Source of the DNA: a virus
Reading direction: 5' to 3' (one strand)
Length of the DNA stretch: 60,616 nt
Virus record (IMG/VR): IMGVR_UViG_3300037258_000413
Location: 1-60,616 of that record
This document shows positions 37,198-46,468 of the stretch, piece by piece (the stretch's first letter is position 1; each line of letters begins with the position of its first letter). The translations under genes and the position numbers were made by a program. The notes beneath the pieces were generated by a model. The model ran no database searches, was not told where the DNA came from, and worked only from the letters and a program-made list of their open reading frames with translations.

Positions 37198-38447
37198 TGG
37201 AACGCGGAGCACGGCCGATGCGCTCGACGCGGCGGCTGCAGAATCTCCAGACCACCCTGCCGAAGTGGTGGTCGATCACCAACCGCACCGAAGCCGGCGC
37301 CCCGACCCTCGTGAGCATCTACGACGAGATCGGGTTCTACGGCGTCCCGGCGGGCCAGTTCCTCGCGGAGCTCTCGGGCATCGACGGAGACATCGACCTG
37401 CACCTGAACTCGCCGGGCGGGGACGTCTTCGACGCGATCGCGATCTACAACAGCCTCAAGGCCAGGCGCGGCACCGTCGGAATCATCGTGGACGGCCTGG
37501 CCGCGTCCGCCGCGTCGTTCATCGCACAGGCCGCCTCCCCGGGGCACCTCGAGATGGCGCCCTTCAGCACGATGATGATCCACGACGGTTTCGCCGCCGG
37601 GATCGGCAACGCCGCGGACATGCGGGACCTCGCCGACCAGCTCGACGACGCCTCCGACAACATCGCCGGGATCTACGCCGCCCGCACCGGCAAGCCCGCC
37701 GCGTACTGGCGCGCCAAGATGCAGGCGACCACCTGGTACAAGGACGCCGAAGCCGTAGCCGACGGTCTCGCGGACCGGGTCCACGGCCAGGACGACGCCA
37801 CCCGCAACGCCTGGGACCTCTCGGTGTTCAACGCCGGCAGCGGGCCGAAGCCTCCGGCCGGGGACACCCCGCTCGGGGACGGTTGGGTGCGGGGCGCGGA
37901 CGGCAAGGAGCGGTTCGACCCGGACGGCGACGGCGACGACGACGGCACGCCGGAGGGCGACACCGACAACGACTACTTCGACAAGTCCGGCAAGCAGATC
38001 AAGGAGATCCCGCCCAAGCCCGGCTCGAAGAAGCAGACCCCCGAGAAGACCGCGGACACCGCACCCGTGGTGATTCAGAACGCTGACGCGGGCGCCGACG
38101 GGTCCGACTGGGACGCCTCGAAGGCCTGGCACAACGGCTCCCAAGCCGACGACCCCGCCGCGTTCTTCGAGGGGATCTGCGCCGGCAAGAAGAACGGCGA
38201 CCCCTCGACGCAGGCCGGGTGGGCGCTGCCGTACAAGTACCACCCGTCCGACTCCCCGAACGCCGCCGGGGTGCACGCCGCTCTCGCTCGTCTTTCCTCG
38301 ACCGAGGGCCTGATCAACAAGACCGAGGCCAAGTCAACCCTCGAAGCCGCCATGAAGAAGATCAACCCGGACTACAAGCCGGGCGACGCACTGGACGGCG
38401 GCCTCCTGGCGGCCGTCCTGACTTCGGGCCTGAAAGGGGCTAGATAG
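37197..38447 (+). CDS. ClpP/S49-type head maturation protease with C-terminal extension
   Basis: 416 residues. The protease domain (about 35-205) has NSPGGDVF (71-78), nucleophile Ser104 in GLAASAASF and His129 in MMIHDG. A linker near 240-265 is very acidic (FDPDGDGDDDGTPEGD) and resembles EF-hand/dockerin-type calcium loops. The C-terminal domain (about 300-405, DWDASKAWHNGSQADDPAAF onward) is probably a scaffold-like or capsid-binding part. It cleaves or assembles the prohead with the capsid protein encoded next. Confidence 0.87.
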   Translation: MERGARPMRSTRRLQNLQTTLPKWWSITNRTEAGAPTLVSIYDEIGFYGVPAGQFLAELSGIDGDIDLHLNSPGGDVFDAIAIYNSLKARRGTVGIIVDGLAASAASFIAQAASPGHLEMAPFSTMMIHDGFAAGIGNAADMRDLADQLDDASDNIAGIYAARTGKPAAYWRAKMQATTWYKDAEAVADGLADRVHGQDDATRNAWDLSVFNAGSGPKPPAGDTPLGDGWVRGADGKERFDPDGDGDDDGTPEGDTDNDYFDKSGKQIKEIPPKPGSKKQTPEKTADTAPVVIQNADAGADGSDWDASKAWHNGSQADDPAAFFEGICAGKKNGDPSTQAGWALPYKYHPSDSPNAAGVHAALARLSSTEGLINKTEAKSTLEAAMKKINPDYKPGDALDGGLLAAVLTSGLKGAR

Positions 38448-39883
38448 TGGCACCCAAGATGATGGTCCCGACGGACAGCGCGGGGCTGATGGACCTGCTG
38501 TCCGACGAGACGCGCCTGAAGGCGTATTTCGAGCGGGACGCGGTGGCGGACGGGACGACCAAGGAGTTCCTCGACTCGTACGCGAAGGACTACCTCAAGC
38601 GGAACCCGGAGACGGTCGACGACGTCCGCGACCAGGTCCAGTCCGTGATCTTCGACATGCTGCGCGACGGGCACGGCTCCAAGCGCGGGCCGAAGCTCGG
38701 CGTCTCGCTCGCCAACGGCTCCCCGGAGCTCACGGTCGACGGCACCGCCAGGGTCTCGAAGGGCCGCGGCGCGGTCTACAACAAGACCTCCGCCGGCGCG
38801 CAGCTCGAGCGGGCGTACAAGCCGCAGGACCGCTTCAACAGCATGGGCGAGTACTGCAAGGCGATCTTCGAGCTGCGCTCCCCGTCGACCCGGTCGGACC
38901 GTGACGAGATCATCCGGAAGCTCGACAACGTCCGGACGTTCCAGAACAGCTTCTCCTCCGAGGAGCCGGGCGCCGGCGGATTCCTCATCCCCGAGATCAT
39001 GCGGTCCGAGCTCCTGCAGCTCGCCCTCGAGGAAGCGATCGTCCGCAACAAGGCGACCGTCATCCCGATGTCCACGCTCCGGGTGCCGATCCCGACGGTC
39101 GACGACACGAGCCACTCCACCAGCGTGTTCGGCGGCATCGTCTTCTACTGGACCGAAGAAGCCGCACAGATGGCCGAGAGCCAGGCGACTTTCGGCCGCG
39201 TCACACTGGATGCCAAGAAGCTGACAGGCTTCTTCAAGGTCCCGGCGGAACTCCTCGACGACGCCCCGGCGTTCGGCGCGTGGTTCGACGAGCGCGTCCC
39301 CGCGGGCCTCGCGTGGTTCGAAGACATCGCATTCATGACCGAGAGCGGCGCGGGGGTGCCGCAGGGGTTCATCAACTCCCCGGCGTCCATTCAGGTCCCC
39401 AAGCAGTCCGGCCAGACCACCGGCACCATCGTGTGGGAAAACCTCGTCGGCATGTACGCGAGGATGCTCCCCACGTCGCTGAAGAACGCGGTGTGGCTGG
39501 CCTCGATCGATACCTTCCCTCAGTTGGCCACGATGGCGCTGTCGGTGGGCACCGGGGGTGGCCCGGTGTGGATCGGCGGCTGGGCGCAGCCCGGCTCCGA
39601 AATGCCCCCCATGACCATCCTGGGCCGTCCGGTGATCTTCACCGAGAAGACGCCGGCGCTGAGCACCACGGGCGACATCAACTTCGTTGATCTCTCGTAC
39701 TACCTGATCGGCGACCGCCAGCAGGTCCGAGTGGACAGCTCGGAGCACTTCCTGTTCCAGAACAACCAGGTTGCCTACCGCCTCATCGAGCGCGTCGACG
39801 GTCGCCCGTGGCTCAACAGCCCCCTGACCCCCCATAACGGCGGCCCCACCCTGTCGCCGTTCGTCCAGATCGCGACCCGGTAA
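38447..39883 (+). CDS. Major capsid protein, HK97 fold
   Basis: 478 residues from GTG 38447. A helical N-terminal delta region of about 100 residues (likely removed by the protease) precedes the HK97 core: FNSMGEYCKAIFELR, EEPGAGGFLIPEIMRSELLQ, a P-loop-like strand region and a C-terminal segment (INFVDLSYYLIGDRQQVRVD). It forms the icosahedral shell. Position after portal and protease and length are typical. Confidence 0.9.
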   Translation: MAPKMMVPTDSAGLMDLLSDETRLKAYFERDAVADGTTKEFLDSYAKDYLKRNPETVDDVRDQVQSVIFDMLRDGHGSKRGPKLGVSLANGSPELTVDGTARVSKGRGAVYNKTSAGAQLERAYKPQDRFNSMGEYCKAIFELRSPSTRSDRDEIIRKLDNVRTFQNSFSSEEPGAGGFLIPEIMRSELLQLALEEAIVRNKATVIPMSTLRVPIPTVDDTSHSTSVFGGIVFYWTEEAAQMAESQATFGRVTLDAKKLTGFFKVPAELLDDAPAFGAWFDERVPAGLAWFEDIAFMTESGAGVPQGFINSPASIQVPKQSGQTTGTIVWENLVGMYARMLPTSLKNAVWLASIDTFPQLATMALSVGTGGGPVWIGGWAQPGSEMPPMTILGRPVIFTEKTPALSTTGDINFVDLSYYLIGDRQQVRVDSSEHFLFQNNQVAYRLIERVDGRPWLNSPLTPHNGGPTLSPFVQIATR

Positions 39884-39889
39884 CGCGGC

Positions 39890-40159
39890 ATGAAGCAGCG
39901 TCAGATCCAGATCGCCGAGCTCACCCCGAAGCTCGTGCGCGAAGCCCTCAAGAAGGGCGAGCGCCTGGTCGTGTTCGACGCCGGCGAACCGATCGCGTTG
40001 ATCTCGGGCGCGGCCGCGGAGCTGCAGCGCCACCGGGACTACTTCGTGCACTACCCGCACGACCCGTCCGAGTGCTTCAACACCTGCTGGCGCCACGACG
40101 GATCCGCCGAGCAGGACCCGGCGGCGCCCGTCGAGGAGCCGGTCCTCTTAGAGGCCTGA
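39890..40159 (+). CDS. Hypothetical head-region protein
   Basis: 89 residues. IQIAELTPKLVREALKKGER, LVVFDAGEPIALISG, then a Cys/His-containing acidic tail. A likely capsid accessory protein by location only. Confidence 0.65.
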   Translation: MKQRQIQIAELTPKLVREALKKGERLVVFDAGEPIALISGAAAELQRHRDYFVHYPHDPSECFNTCWRHDGSAEQDPAAPVEEPVLLEA

Positions 40160-40276
40160 TCGAGTACGGGAGCGCCTCGGCCGCAATCCTGCGGTCTGGT
40201 CCCGCGCCCGGAGTGAGCAGCTCGGCAGTGACGCCCCGGGCCAAGACAAGAGTCGGTTTCGAGGAGGTGGCCAGCC

Positions 40277-40729
40277 ATGGCTGGTATGGAAGGGCTCGGT
40301 CGCGTCAACAACGCGATCGCCAGCGGCTCGGGCGTCAACTTCAGCATGAAGCAGTGCTCTGCCGTCGAAGTGCTCTGTCTGGCGTCGGGCGCATCGAGCG
40401 TCGCGATCACCGCGTCCACCGCGTACTCCGGTGGCACCACGGTGAACTTCACGACCGCGAACGGCTTCGGGCAGGGGGCGCACTGGTACCAGGCGGTCAC
40501 CGCCACCGGCACGTCGGCATGGACCAAGCAGCCGGCCGTCTGGACATCGAACTCGCTCGCCCTGGCCGGGACGACCGGATATCAGTCGGTGTTCCACATC
40601 TTCTGCTCGGAGCTGGCCGACACCTACGACTACCTGAACATCACCGGCACGAACTGCGGCGTGATCATCTTGCCGTATGACCTGACGGTCTCTCGCACGC
40701 CGGCGAACCTGACGATCCTGGGGGTGTGA
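40277..40729 (+). CDS. Probable structural (capsid decoration-like) protein
   Basis: 150 residues with GGAGG before the ATG. Beta-strand-rich and Ser/Thr/Gly-rich (SSVAITASTAYSGGTTVNFT), typical of small structural proteins. The 117-base gap before it holds no gene. Confidence 0.65.
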   Translation: MAGMEGLGRVNNAIASGSGVNFSMKQCSAVEVLCLASGASSVAITASTAYSGGTTVNFTTANGFGQGAHWYQAVTATGTSAWTKQPAVWTSNSLALAGTTGYQSVFHIFCSELADTYDYLNITGTNCGVIILPYDLTVSRTPANLTILGV

Positions 40730-40730
40730 G

Positions 40731-41210
40731 GTGCCTGATTTCATTCAGGGCTCCCAGCTGCGCAGGCTGCTGCTCGGCAACCAGGTCCTCAAGAGCGCGC
40801 TGACGCTCCCGCAGACGGCGACGGGCACCCTGTTCACGGTGTCCGGGGGCGCGGTGCTGGTCACGTCGCTGATCGGCGTGGTGAGCACGGTGGTCCAGTC
40901 CAGCGACCCGGTGCTCTCGCTGGGCACCGCGCCGACGACCGGGACGGCCGAGACCTCCGGCATCGCGACCACCACGGTCCTCACGAGCGCCGAGGTCGGC
41001 TCGATCGTCACGGTCGGCTCCAGCGCCGGCCTCCCGACGGCCCTCGTCGTGATGGCGACCGCGGCGAAGGCGGGCAACGCGGTGTTCCTGGGGACGCCGT
41101 TCGTGGTCTCGGCGGGCACGATCACGTGGACGACGACGGCGAGCAAGACGGGCGCCTTCAACTGGTACCTCACCTACATCCCGCTCGACACCGGCGCATC
41201 GGTGTCCTAA
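40731..41210 (+). CDS. Probable structural protein
   Basis: 159 residues from GTG. Hydrophobic beta-rich sequence (TGTLFTVSGGAVLVTSLIG; WTTTASKTGAFNWYLTYIPL). Likely a head decoration or stabilising protein. Confidence 0.65.
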   Translation: MPDFIQGSQLRRLLLGNQVLKSALTLPQTATGTLFTVSGGAVLVTSLIGVVSTVVQSSDPVLSLGTAPTTGTAETSGIATTTVLTSAEVGSIVTVGSSAGLPTALVVMATAAKAGNAVFLGTPFVVSAGTITWTTTASKTGAFNWYLTYIPLDTGASVS

Positions 41211-41232
41211 GCGTGCAAAGGGGCTGGCGGCT

Positions 41233-41712
41233 GTGTGGGACTGCGACAAGTGCGGCTGTAAATGCATCGCCGCTGGTCTCGATGTGTGTCCGATGTGCTT
41301 TAAGGAGCGTGGAATGCCGAAGGTGACGAGTAGCGGGAGCTCGATCGCGGCGCAGGGACTGTCCGAGGCCGCGCAGACGGCGCCCGCGGAAAGCGCCCCT
41401 GGCGTCGAGGCCGAGCCGCGTGTCGGGATTCCGGTGGCCGTCGGCGAGACCGGCGTGGCCGAGGACCTCGAGGGCGCGTCCGGCGAGCAGGTCGTCCAGG
41501 ACGACGACCCCGAGAAGACCCCGGAGCCCGCAGGGGCGCCCGCGCCGGAGGCGGACGCCGCGGCCGATTCGGCGCCGGACGCCGCGGGCGCCGCGCCGAC
41601 GGCGAAGCCCGCGTCGAAGCGCGCGGCCAAGAAGACCGCCGCACCCTCCGCGCCGCCCCTCCCGGCGGTTCCGGACGGTACGGACGACCCCCAGGAAGGT
41701 GCAGCGAAGTGA
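41233..41712 (+). CDS. Zinc-ribbon plus disordered acidic protein
   Basis: 159 residues from GTG. CDKCGCKC and CPMC at the N-terminus form a zinc ribbon; the rest is Ala/Pro/Glu-rich and ends with a Lys-rich stretch (SKRAAKKTAAPS). Disordered tails like this occur in head assembly proteins. An internal ATG start at about 41314 (GMPKVTSSG) would remove the zinc part. Confidence 0.6.
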   Translation: MWDCDKCGCKCIAAGLDVCPMCFKERGMPKVTSSGSSIAAQGLSEAAQTAPAESAPGVEAEPRVGIPVAVGETGVAEDLEGASGEQVVQDDDPEKTPEPAGAPAPEADAAADSAPDAAGAAPTAKPASKRAAKKTAAPSAPPLPAVPDGTDDPQEGAAK

Positions 41713-42002
41713 CCGCCAACCCCGAACCCTCCACCGAACCCGCGGCCCCGGCCGCGCCGGTGCCCGCGAGCTCGGTGAGCCCGAACCCGCGCCCCACCAT
41801 CACGCCCGGCGCGTGGGCGGCGGACGCGATCGCGTTCGTCGCGAAGGAGTACAACGCGATGATCCACGAGATCGAGGCGTTGTCCGCGCACGTCCTGCAC
41901 CTCGGCGGCGACCCGAAGCAGGCAGTCGCGCCGAGCACGCCGACCGCGACACCCGACGTGGCCGCCGAAGTAGCGTCCGAGAAGCCCGCTGCGAGCGCCT
42001 GA
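41709..42002 (+). CDS. Hypothetical head-region protein
   Basis: 97 residues. Proline/alanine-rich ends around a helical core (WAADAIAFVAKEYNAMIHEI). Confidence 0.6.
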   Translation: MTANPEPSTEPAAPAAPVPASSVSPNPRPTITPGAWAADAIAFVAKEYNAMIHEIEALSAHVLHLGGDPKQAVAPSTPTATPDVAAEVASEKPAASA

Positions 42003-42286
42003 TGGAGCCGAGCGTCGGCCGCGCCGTCCACTACGTCGCGCACGGCACCCCGGTCCGCGACGACGGGACGCAGGCTTTCCGGCCCGCGTGCCGCGCCGCG
42101 GTCATCACCGAGGTCGGCGAGTACCCCGACGGGATCAGCGACTCGGACCGCAGCCAGATCGCGGTGCCGGTCGGGCTGGCCGTGCTCAATCCGACGGGCC
42201 TGTTCTTCCACCGGGGCGCGGTGCAGAGCGAGCTCGGCCGCGAGGGCGGCACGTGGCACTGGCCCGAGCGTGTAGGCGGCGGCTGA
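42002..42286 (+). CDS. Hypothetical protein
   Basis: 94 residues, TGATG overlap. GRAVHYVAHGTPVRDDGTQA and TGLFFHRGAVQSE are recurrent in short actinophage proteins of unknown function. Confidence 0.65.
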   Translation: MEPSVGRAVHYVAHGTPVRDDGTQAFRPACRAAVITEVGEYPDGISDSDRSQIAVPVGLAVLNPTGLFFHRGAVQSELGREGGTWHWPERVGGG

Positions 42287-42287
42287 C

Positions 42288-42506
42288 ATGTCCGAGGGCG
42301 GTGTGACCGGGTGGGACCTGTACTCGACGCTCGAGCAGCAGTCCGAGTACGTGACCTTCTACAAGTCGCAGCCGCCCACGAACTGCCCCAACTGCGGCGA
42401 ACCGCTCCGTACGGGGCCTGCGACGACCCCGGGGATCTTGTTCTGCCCCTGGGGGCACTTCCGATATCCGGAGGACTGGGACCCGGAGACGATGGCCGGA
42501 ATGTGA
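42288..42506 (+). CDS. Small zinc-ribbon protein
   Basis: 72 residues with CPNCGEPL and FCPWGHFRYPEDW, a treble-clef or ribbon-type zinc site. Confidence 0.6.
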   Translation: MSEGGVTGWDLYSTLEQQSEYVTFYKSQPPTNCPNCGEPLRTGPATTPGILFCPWGHFRYPEDWDPETMAGM

Positions 42507-42525
42507 TCATGGAGGAGGAGCAAGG

Positions 42526-42807
42526 ATGACCGTGACCAGGCCGACGACGGCCACCGACGCGAACGTCGCGTCCAGCGGTACGAACGTCACCCTGTTCGCT
42601 GCCGCGTCGGGCGCGAACGGCCGCACGATCTTCAACGACTCCACCTCCGTGTTGTACGTCAAGTTCGGGGCGACCGCGTCCACGACCTCCTACACGGTGC
42701 AGATGGCCGCGGGCGCTTACTACGAGTTCCCGCAGCCGACCTACGCCGGGCAGGTCGACGGGATCTGGGCGTCGGCCAACGGGTTCGCGCGAACGACGGC
42801 GTGGTGA
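42526..42807 (+). CDS. Small structural protein
   Basis: 93 residues. Beta-rich (GTNVTLFAAASGANGRTIFN; YTVQMAAGAYYEFP), like small head or tail decoration proteins. It directly precedes the beta-helix protein. Confidence 0.65.
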   Translation: MTVTRPTTATDANVASSGTNVTLFAAASGANGRTIFNDSTSVLYVKFGATASTTSYTVQMAAGAYYEFPQPTYAGQVDGIWASANGFARTTAW

Positions 42808-42811
42808 CCTG

Positions 42812-44503
42812 ATGCCCCTCTACCCCCCCGGCGGCGGCTCCGGCGGTGCGACGTCGGCGGCGCAGTTCTCCGTGGTCGCGCAGGGCGCGAAGGGCGACGG
42901 GAAGCTGTCGAACACCGGGGCCACCAACGGCACCGCGACGGTGACGATCGGCGAGTCGGTCCTGACGTCGGCGGACGTCGGCAAGATCGTCGCGGTGAAG
43001 AACGCCCTGAACACCCAGTCGACCTCGGGGCAGACCACCTCGGTGGGCACGATCACGACGGTCAACAGCGCCACCTCGTTCACCGCGACCTGGAACACCA
43101 TCCCCACCACCACCGCGACCGGGCTGCAGGTCCTGTGGTGCACCGACGACACGGCCGCGATCCAGGCCGCGATCGCCGCCGGTTTCCCCTACGGGCAGGC
43201 GCACGGTCTGTACGAGGTGTTCCTGCCGTCCCCGGCCGGCCTGTTCTACGGCGTCGGGGGCCCGCTGAAGACCACCGACGGAACCAACGCGGTGTTCAAC
43301 TCGCAGCTCACCATCCCGGTCAACGCAGAGGCGAACACCGGGGTCACGATCGTGTTCCGCGGCGTTGGCGACGGCGGCCAAACCCGCTACTGGAACACGA
43401 GCTCGCCGGCGTTCGCCGGTTCCCCGATCGTGTCGTTCGGCGTGTTCACCGGCAGCAGCGCGCAGTCCACGAGCATCACCGGCGGCGGCAACCCGTCGGT
43501 GATCGGCGGTCCCACGGGGAAGAACGGGTACGGGGTGGGGACCCCGACGCCGCTGTACTCCAACGTGTGCGTCGTGTTCCAGGACATCTCGATCCTCACG
43601 ACGCACTCGAACTCCGGCTGGACGTATTCGGCCGCGAACATGTTCGGGGTCGCCCGGTTCCACGCCCGGAGCTTCACGTACGGCACCGTCGGCGTGGTCG
43701 AGCTGTACAACAGCAACTCCGGCGACTTCCAGAACGTGAGCCTCCTGTCCGGCGGCCTTTCGCTCGGGCTGCTGATGCCGTCGAACGGCAACAACGCCTC
43801 CTCCTACCTGAACAACGTGGTGTGCAACGGCGGCTACACCTACGCGCTGCTCGCGACCGAGCACGTGGTGGGCAACGAGGTCACCATCCTGTACTGCTGG
43901 TCCGGGATCTGCCCGTGCGGCTCCTACACGGACTCCGGGTCGAACCCGGTGTCCGCGCTGCACTCGATGTGGTTCGACCAGCTGTGCATCGAAGCGTGCT
44001 CCTACCACGTCAACATCTTCGGCGCCGGAGCCTCCGGGGTCGGCCCGATCGTGCACTTCGTGATCGACAGCGAAGGCGCCATCGAGTTCCGCGACAACCC
44101 GAACGACGGCACCGGCCTGGGGGCCGCGACCGGGGAGATCCGGCTGACCGGCTCGACCTCCGCGCCGTCGCTGACGTTCCCGACCGGGATCCGGATCATC
44201 CGGGAGCAGGTCGCGCCGGGCGTGAACGGGTCGCCTCCGGCGTTGACGGCGAACACGGAGGTGTACAACACGCTGCACCGGCCGGCGACGCTGTATCTGA
44301 CCGGCGGGACGTTCCTGACGACGATCCAGGTGAGCGGGCTCGCGGGTGGCGCGTCGGCGCCGAGTGTGGCGACGGTCGCGGACTTCACGGGCGCGGGCAC
44401 GATCGCGACCCCGTTCCCGGTGCGGCTGGGCCCCGGCGCGTGGATCAAGGTCAACACGTCCAGCGGCACCGCGGTGCCGACCGCCGTCTGGGTCCTGGAC
44501 TGA
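42812..44503 (+). CDS. Pectate-lyase-like beta-helix protein (spike or decoration)
   Basis: 563 residues. QFSVVAQGAKGDGK with later DDTAAIQAAIAAG is the entry motif of right-handed beta-helix tail-spike/pectate-lyase-3 proteins. Repetitive Asn/Ser/Thr/Gly strands follow up to about 450, then a C-terminal beta domain. Such proteins often bind or cut surface polysaccharide. Its place among head-connector genes, far from tail-tip genes, is unusual, so a head-surface spike is possible. Confidence 0.7.
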   Translation: MPLYPPGGGSGGATSAAQFSVVAQGAKGDGKLSNTGATNGTATVTIGESVLTSADVGKIVAVKNALNTQSTSGQTTSVGTITTVNSATSFTATWNTIPTTTATGLQVLWCTDDTAAIQAAIAAGFPYGQAHGLYEVFLPSPAGLFYGVGGPLKTTDGTNAVFNSQLTIPVNAEANTGVTIVFRGVGDGGQTRYWNTSSPAFAGSPIVSFGVFTGSSAQSTSITGGGNPSVIGGPTGKNGYGVGTPTPLYSNVCVVFQDISILTTHSNSGWTYSAANMFGVARFHARSFTYGTVGVVELYNSNSGDFQNVSLLSGGLSLGLLMPSNGNNASSYLNNVVCNGGYTYALLATEHVVGNEVTILYCWSGICPCGSYTDSGSNPVSALHSMWFDQLCIEACSYHVNIFGAGASGVGPIVHFVIDSEGAIEFRDNPNDGTGLGAATGEIRLTGSTSAPSLTFPTGIRIIREQVAPGVNGSPPALTANTEVYNTLHRPATLYLTGGTFLTTIQVSGLAGGASAPSVATVADFTGAGTIATPFPVRLGPGAWIKVNTSSGTAVPTAVWVLD

Positions 44504-44513
44504 GGGGGCGGCG

Positions 44514-45587
44514 ATGAGTATCTACCGGCCCTGCTACACCACCCGCGAGGCGGTGAAGCGCGCCCTGGACATGAAGATCACCGCGCGGCAGGACTGGCAG
44601 GTCGACGACGCCATCCAGGCCGCATCGGAGGAGGCCGAGAAGTTCCTGCACCGGGTGTTCTACCCGACCATCGACACCAGGTGGGTGGATTGGCCGAATT
44701 TCCAGGCCGCGGCCCCGTGGCGGATCTGGCTGGATGAGGCCGAGCTCGCGGACGTGACGGTCAACGTGCCCGTGGTCACCTCCGGCGGCAACGTCATCCC
44801 CAACGACCAGATCTTCTGGGGCAACCCGCGGTACACGCCGCCGTACACGTATTTCGAGCTCAACCGGGCGTCCTCGGCGACGTTCGGCCAGGGCCCGACG
44901 CCTCAGCGGGACGTCGGGATCACCGGGACCTTCGGATATTGGATCATCTCGACGCCGGCCGACGTGCTCGCCGGGTCGGTCTCCACCACGGGTGCGACGT
45001 CGATCACGGTGACCGGGGCGTGCACCGCGGCGGTCGGGGTGGGCGACAACGTCCTGATCGGCGCCGAGCGGATGCTGGTCGTCGACAAGCAGATGGCCGA
45101 CACCGGCCAAGCCCAGCAGTCCGGAGTGACGACCGACAAGACGAACGATGTCGCGCTCGGGGTGAGCAACGGCGCCGACTATGCGACGGGCGAGATCCTG
45201 CAGCTCGACGCCGAGCAGCTCCTCGTCACCGCGATCACCGGGAACCTCCTTACGGTCATCAGGGCGTGGAACGGCACGGTGCTCGCTACCCATTCGGGCG
45301 CGGAGATCTATGGGCTGCGCACCCTGATCGTGCAGCGCGCCGCGCTCGGCACGACCGCGTCGACGTACGCGGACGGAACGGCGCTGGCGGTGCACGTCTG
45401 CCCGCGCCTGGTGGCGCAGCTCTCGCGGGCGCACGCGATCGACCAGGTGATGCAGGAACTGGGCGCCTACGCGCGCACCCAGGGCTCCGGAGCCGCGAAG
45501 CAGGGCCAGATCGGCCAGGGCATCGCCGGGCTGGCGCAGCGCTGCTACGACGCGTACGCGCGCAGCGGCCGAAGCCGGGTGGTGTGA
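44514..45587 (+). CDS. Head-tail connector (gp6-like) with inserted domain
   Basis: 357 residues. The N-terminal helical part (TTREAVKRALDMKITARQDW; IQAASEEAEKFLHRVF) and the C-terminal helical part (LVAQLSRAHAIDQVMQELGA) are those of a connector. About 200 residues of beta-rich sequence lie in between (VLAGSVSTTGATSITVTGAC and a second module). Connectors of this class are usually 100-200 residues long. Confidence 0.65.
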   Translation: MSIYRPCYTTREAVKRALDMKITARQDWQVDDAIQAASEEAEKFLHRVFYPTIDTRWVDWPNFQAAAPWRIWLDEAELADVTVNVPVVTSGGNVIPNDQIFWGNPRYTPPYTYFELNRASSATFGQGPTPQRDVGITGTFGYWIISTPADVLAGSVSTTGATSITVTGACTAAVGVGDNVLIGAERMLVVDKQMADTGQAQQSGVTTDKTNDVALGVSNGADYATGEILQLDAEQLLVTAITGNLLTVIRAWNGTVLATHSGAEIYGLRTLIVQRAALGTTASTYADGTALAVHVCPRLVAQLSRAHAIDQVMQELGAYARTQGSGAAKQGQIGQGIAGLAQRCYDAYARSGRSRVV

Positions 45588-45588
45588 G

Positions 45589-46044
45589 ATGGACTTCACC
45601 ACCCTCCTGGATGCGCTGGTCTCCCATGCGCAGTCGGTCGGCGGTATCGCACCGGTCAACGGCCACCAGCCGCCGTCGGTCGACCCGAGCGGGATCAGCG
45701 CAGGCATCTGGGTGCAGGACATGCGCCCGGTCAAGGAACTCTCGGGCCTGAGCGTGACCAGCATGGAGGCGCTGTTCAACGTCCGGCTCTACAGCAGCGC
45801 GGTCCAGCAGCCGTACGACGCGATCGACCCGGCCCTGATGAACGCCGCCGACACGCTGCTGGCCGCGTACAGCGGCGACTTTCAGCTCGCCGGTGAGGTC
45901 ATGGAGGTGGACCTGCTCGGCCAGTACGGTCCCTCGATGTCTGCGACCGCCGGATATATGACCAACGACGGCGTGACCCTGCGCGTGATGACGATCGCGC
46001 TGCCGCTGATCGTCGCGGACCTGTGGAAGCAGGGGGGGTCATGA
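45589..46044 (+). CDS. Head-tail joining / tail terminator-like protein
   Basis: 151 residues. Position after the connector and an alpha/beta layout (LFNVRLYSSAVQQPYDAIDP, ADTLLAAYSGDFQLAG) fit a tail terminator or head-closure protein. The exact role is uncertain. Confidence 0.6.
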   Translation: MDFTTLLDALVSHAQSVGGIAPVNGHQPPSVDPSGISAGIWVQDMRPVKELSGLSVTSMEALFNVRLYSSAVQQPYDAIDPALMNAADTLLAAYSGDFQLAGEVMEVDLLGQYGPSMSATAGYMTNDGVTLRVMTIALPLIVADLWKQGGS

Positions 46045-46439
46045 CGGAGATCTCCTACTCCGGGCCGCTGTTCGACGGATCCGCCGCGGCGATGGTCGAA
46101 CAGATGCTCGAAGCGGTGCGCACGACGGTCGCCGGGCAGGCGCTGGTCGAGTGGGAGTCGGGCATGGAGGAGCACATCCGCCATTCCGGCCCCGTCTACC
46201 AGACGTATGCCCAGGCCCGGGATGAGGGCGGCACCGAGCGGGTCGTGAACGACGGCTGGGGTGAAACCAATGATCTGCCATATGGCCCTTGGCTTGAGGG
46301 CGTCGGCTCGCGCAACAGCCCGGTGACGATCTTCCCTGGCTACCACTCGCTCCGGGACGCCTTCGAGACCACGACCGGCCAGGTGGAAGAGCTCGCGGCC
46401 CCGGTCGTCGAGGAATGGGTGGAGAAGATCAATGACTGA
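46041..46439 (+). CDS. HK97 gp10-like tail completion protein
   Basis: 132 residues from ATG 46041, which has a GGGGGG ribosome binding site, preferred to the ATG at 46023. Helical N-terminal part (MLEAVRTTVAGQALVEWESG), then YGPWLEGVGSRNSP and PGYHSLRDAFE, as in phage minor neck proteins. Confidence 0.6.
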   Translation: MTEISYSGPLFDGSAAAMVEQMLEAVRTTVAGQALVEWESGMEEHIRHSGPVYQTYAQARDEGGTERVVNDGWGETNDLPYGPWLEGVGSRNSPVTIFPGYHSLRDAFETTTGQVEELAAPVVEEWVEKIND

Positions 46440-46468
46440 CCGGCGCACATGGCAAGGAGGGGTGACCC

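Noticed and set aside
39890-40159. Phd-like antitoxin after the capsid gene (AELTPKLVREALKKGERLVV)
   Set aside because: The resemblance is limited to one short segment, and the location inside the head operon suits a structural accessory protein better.
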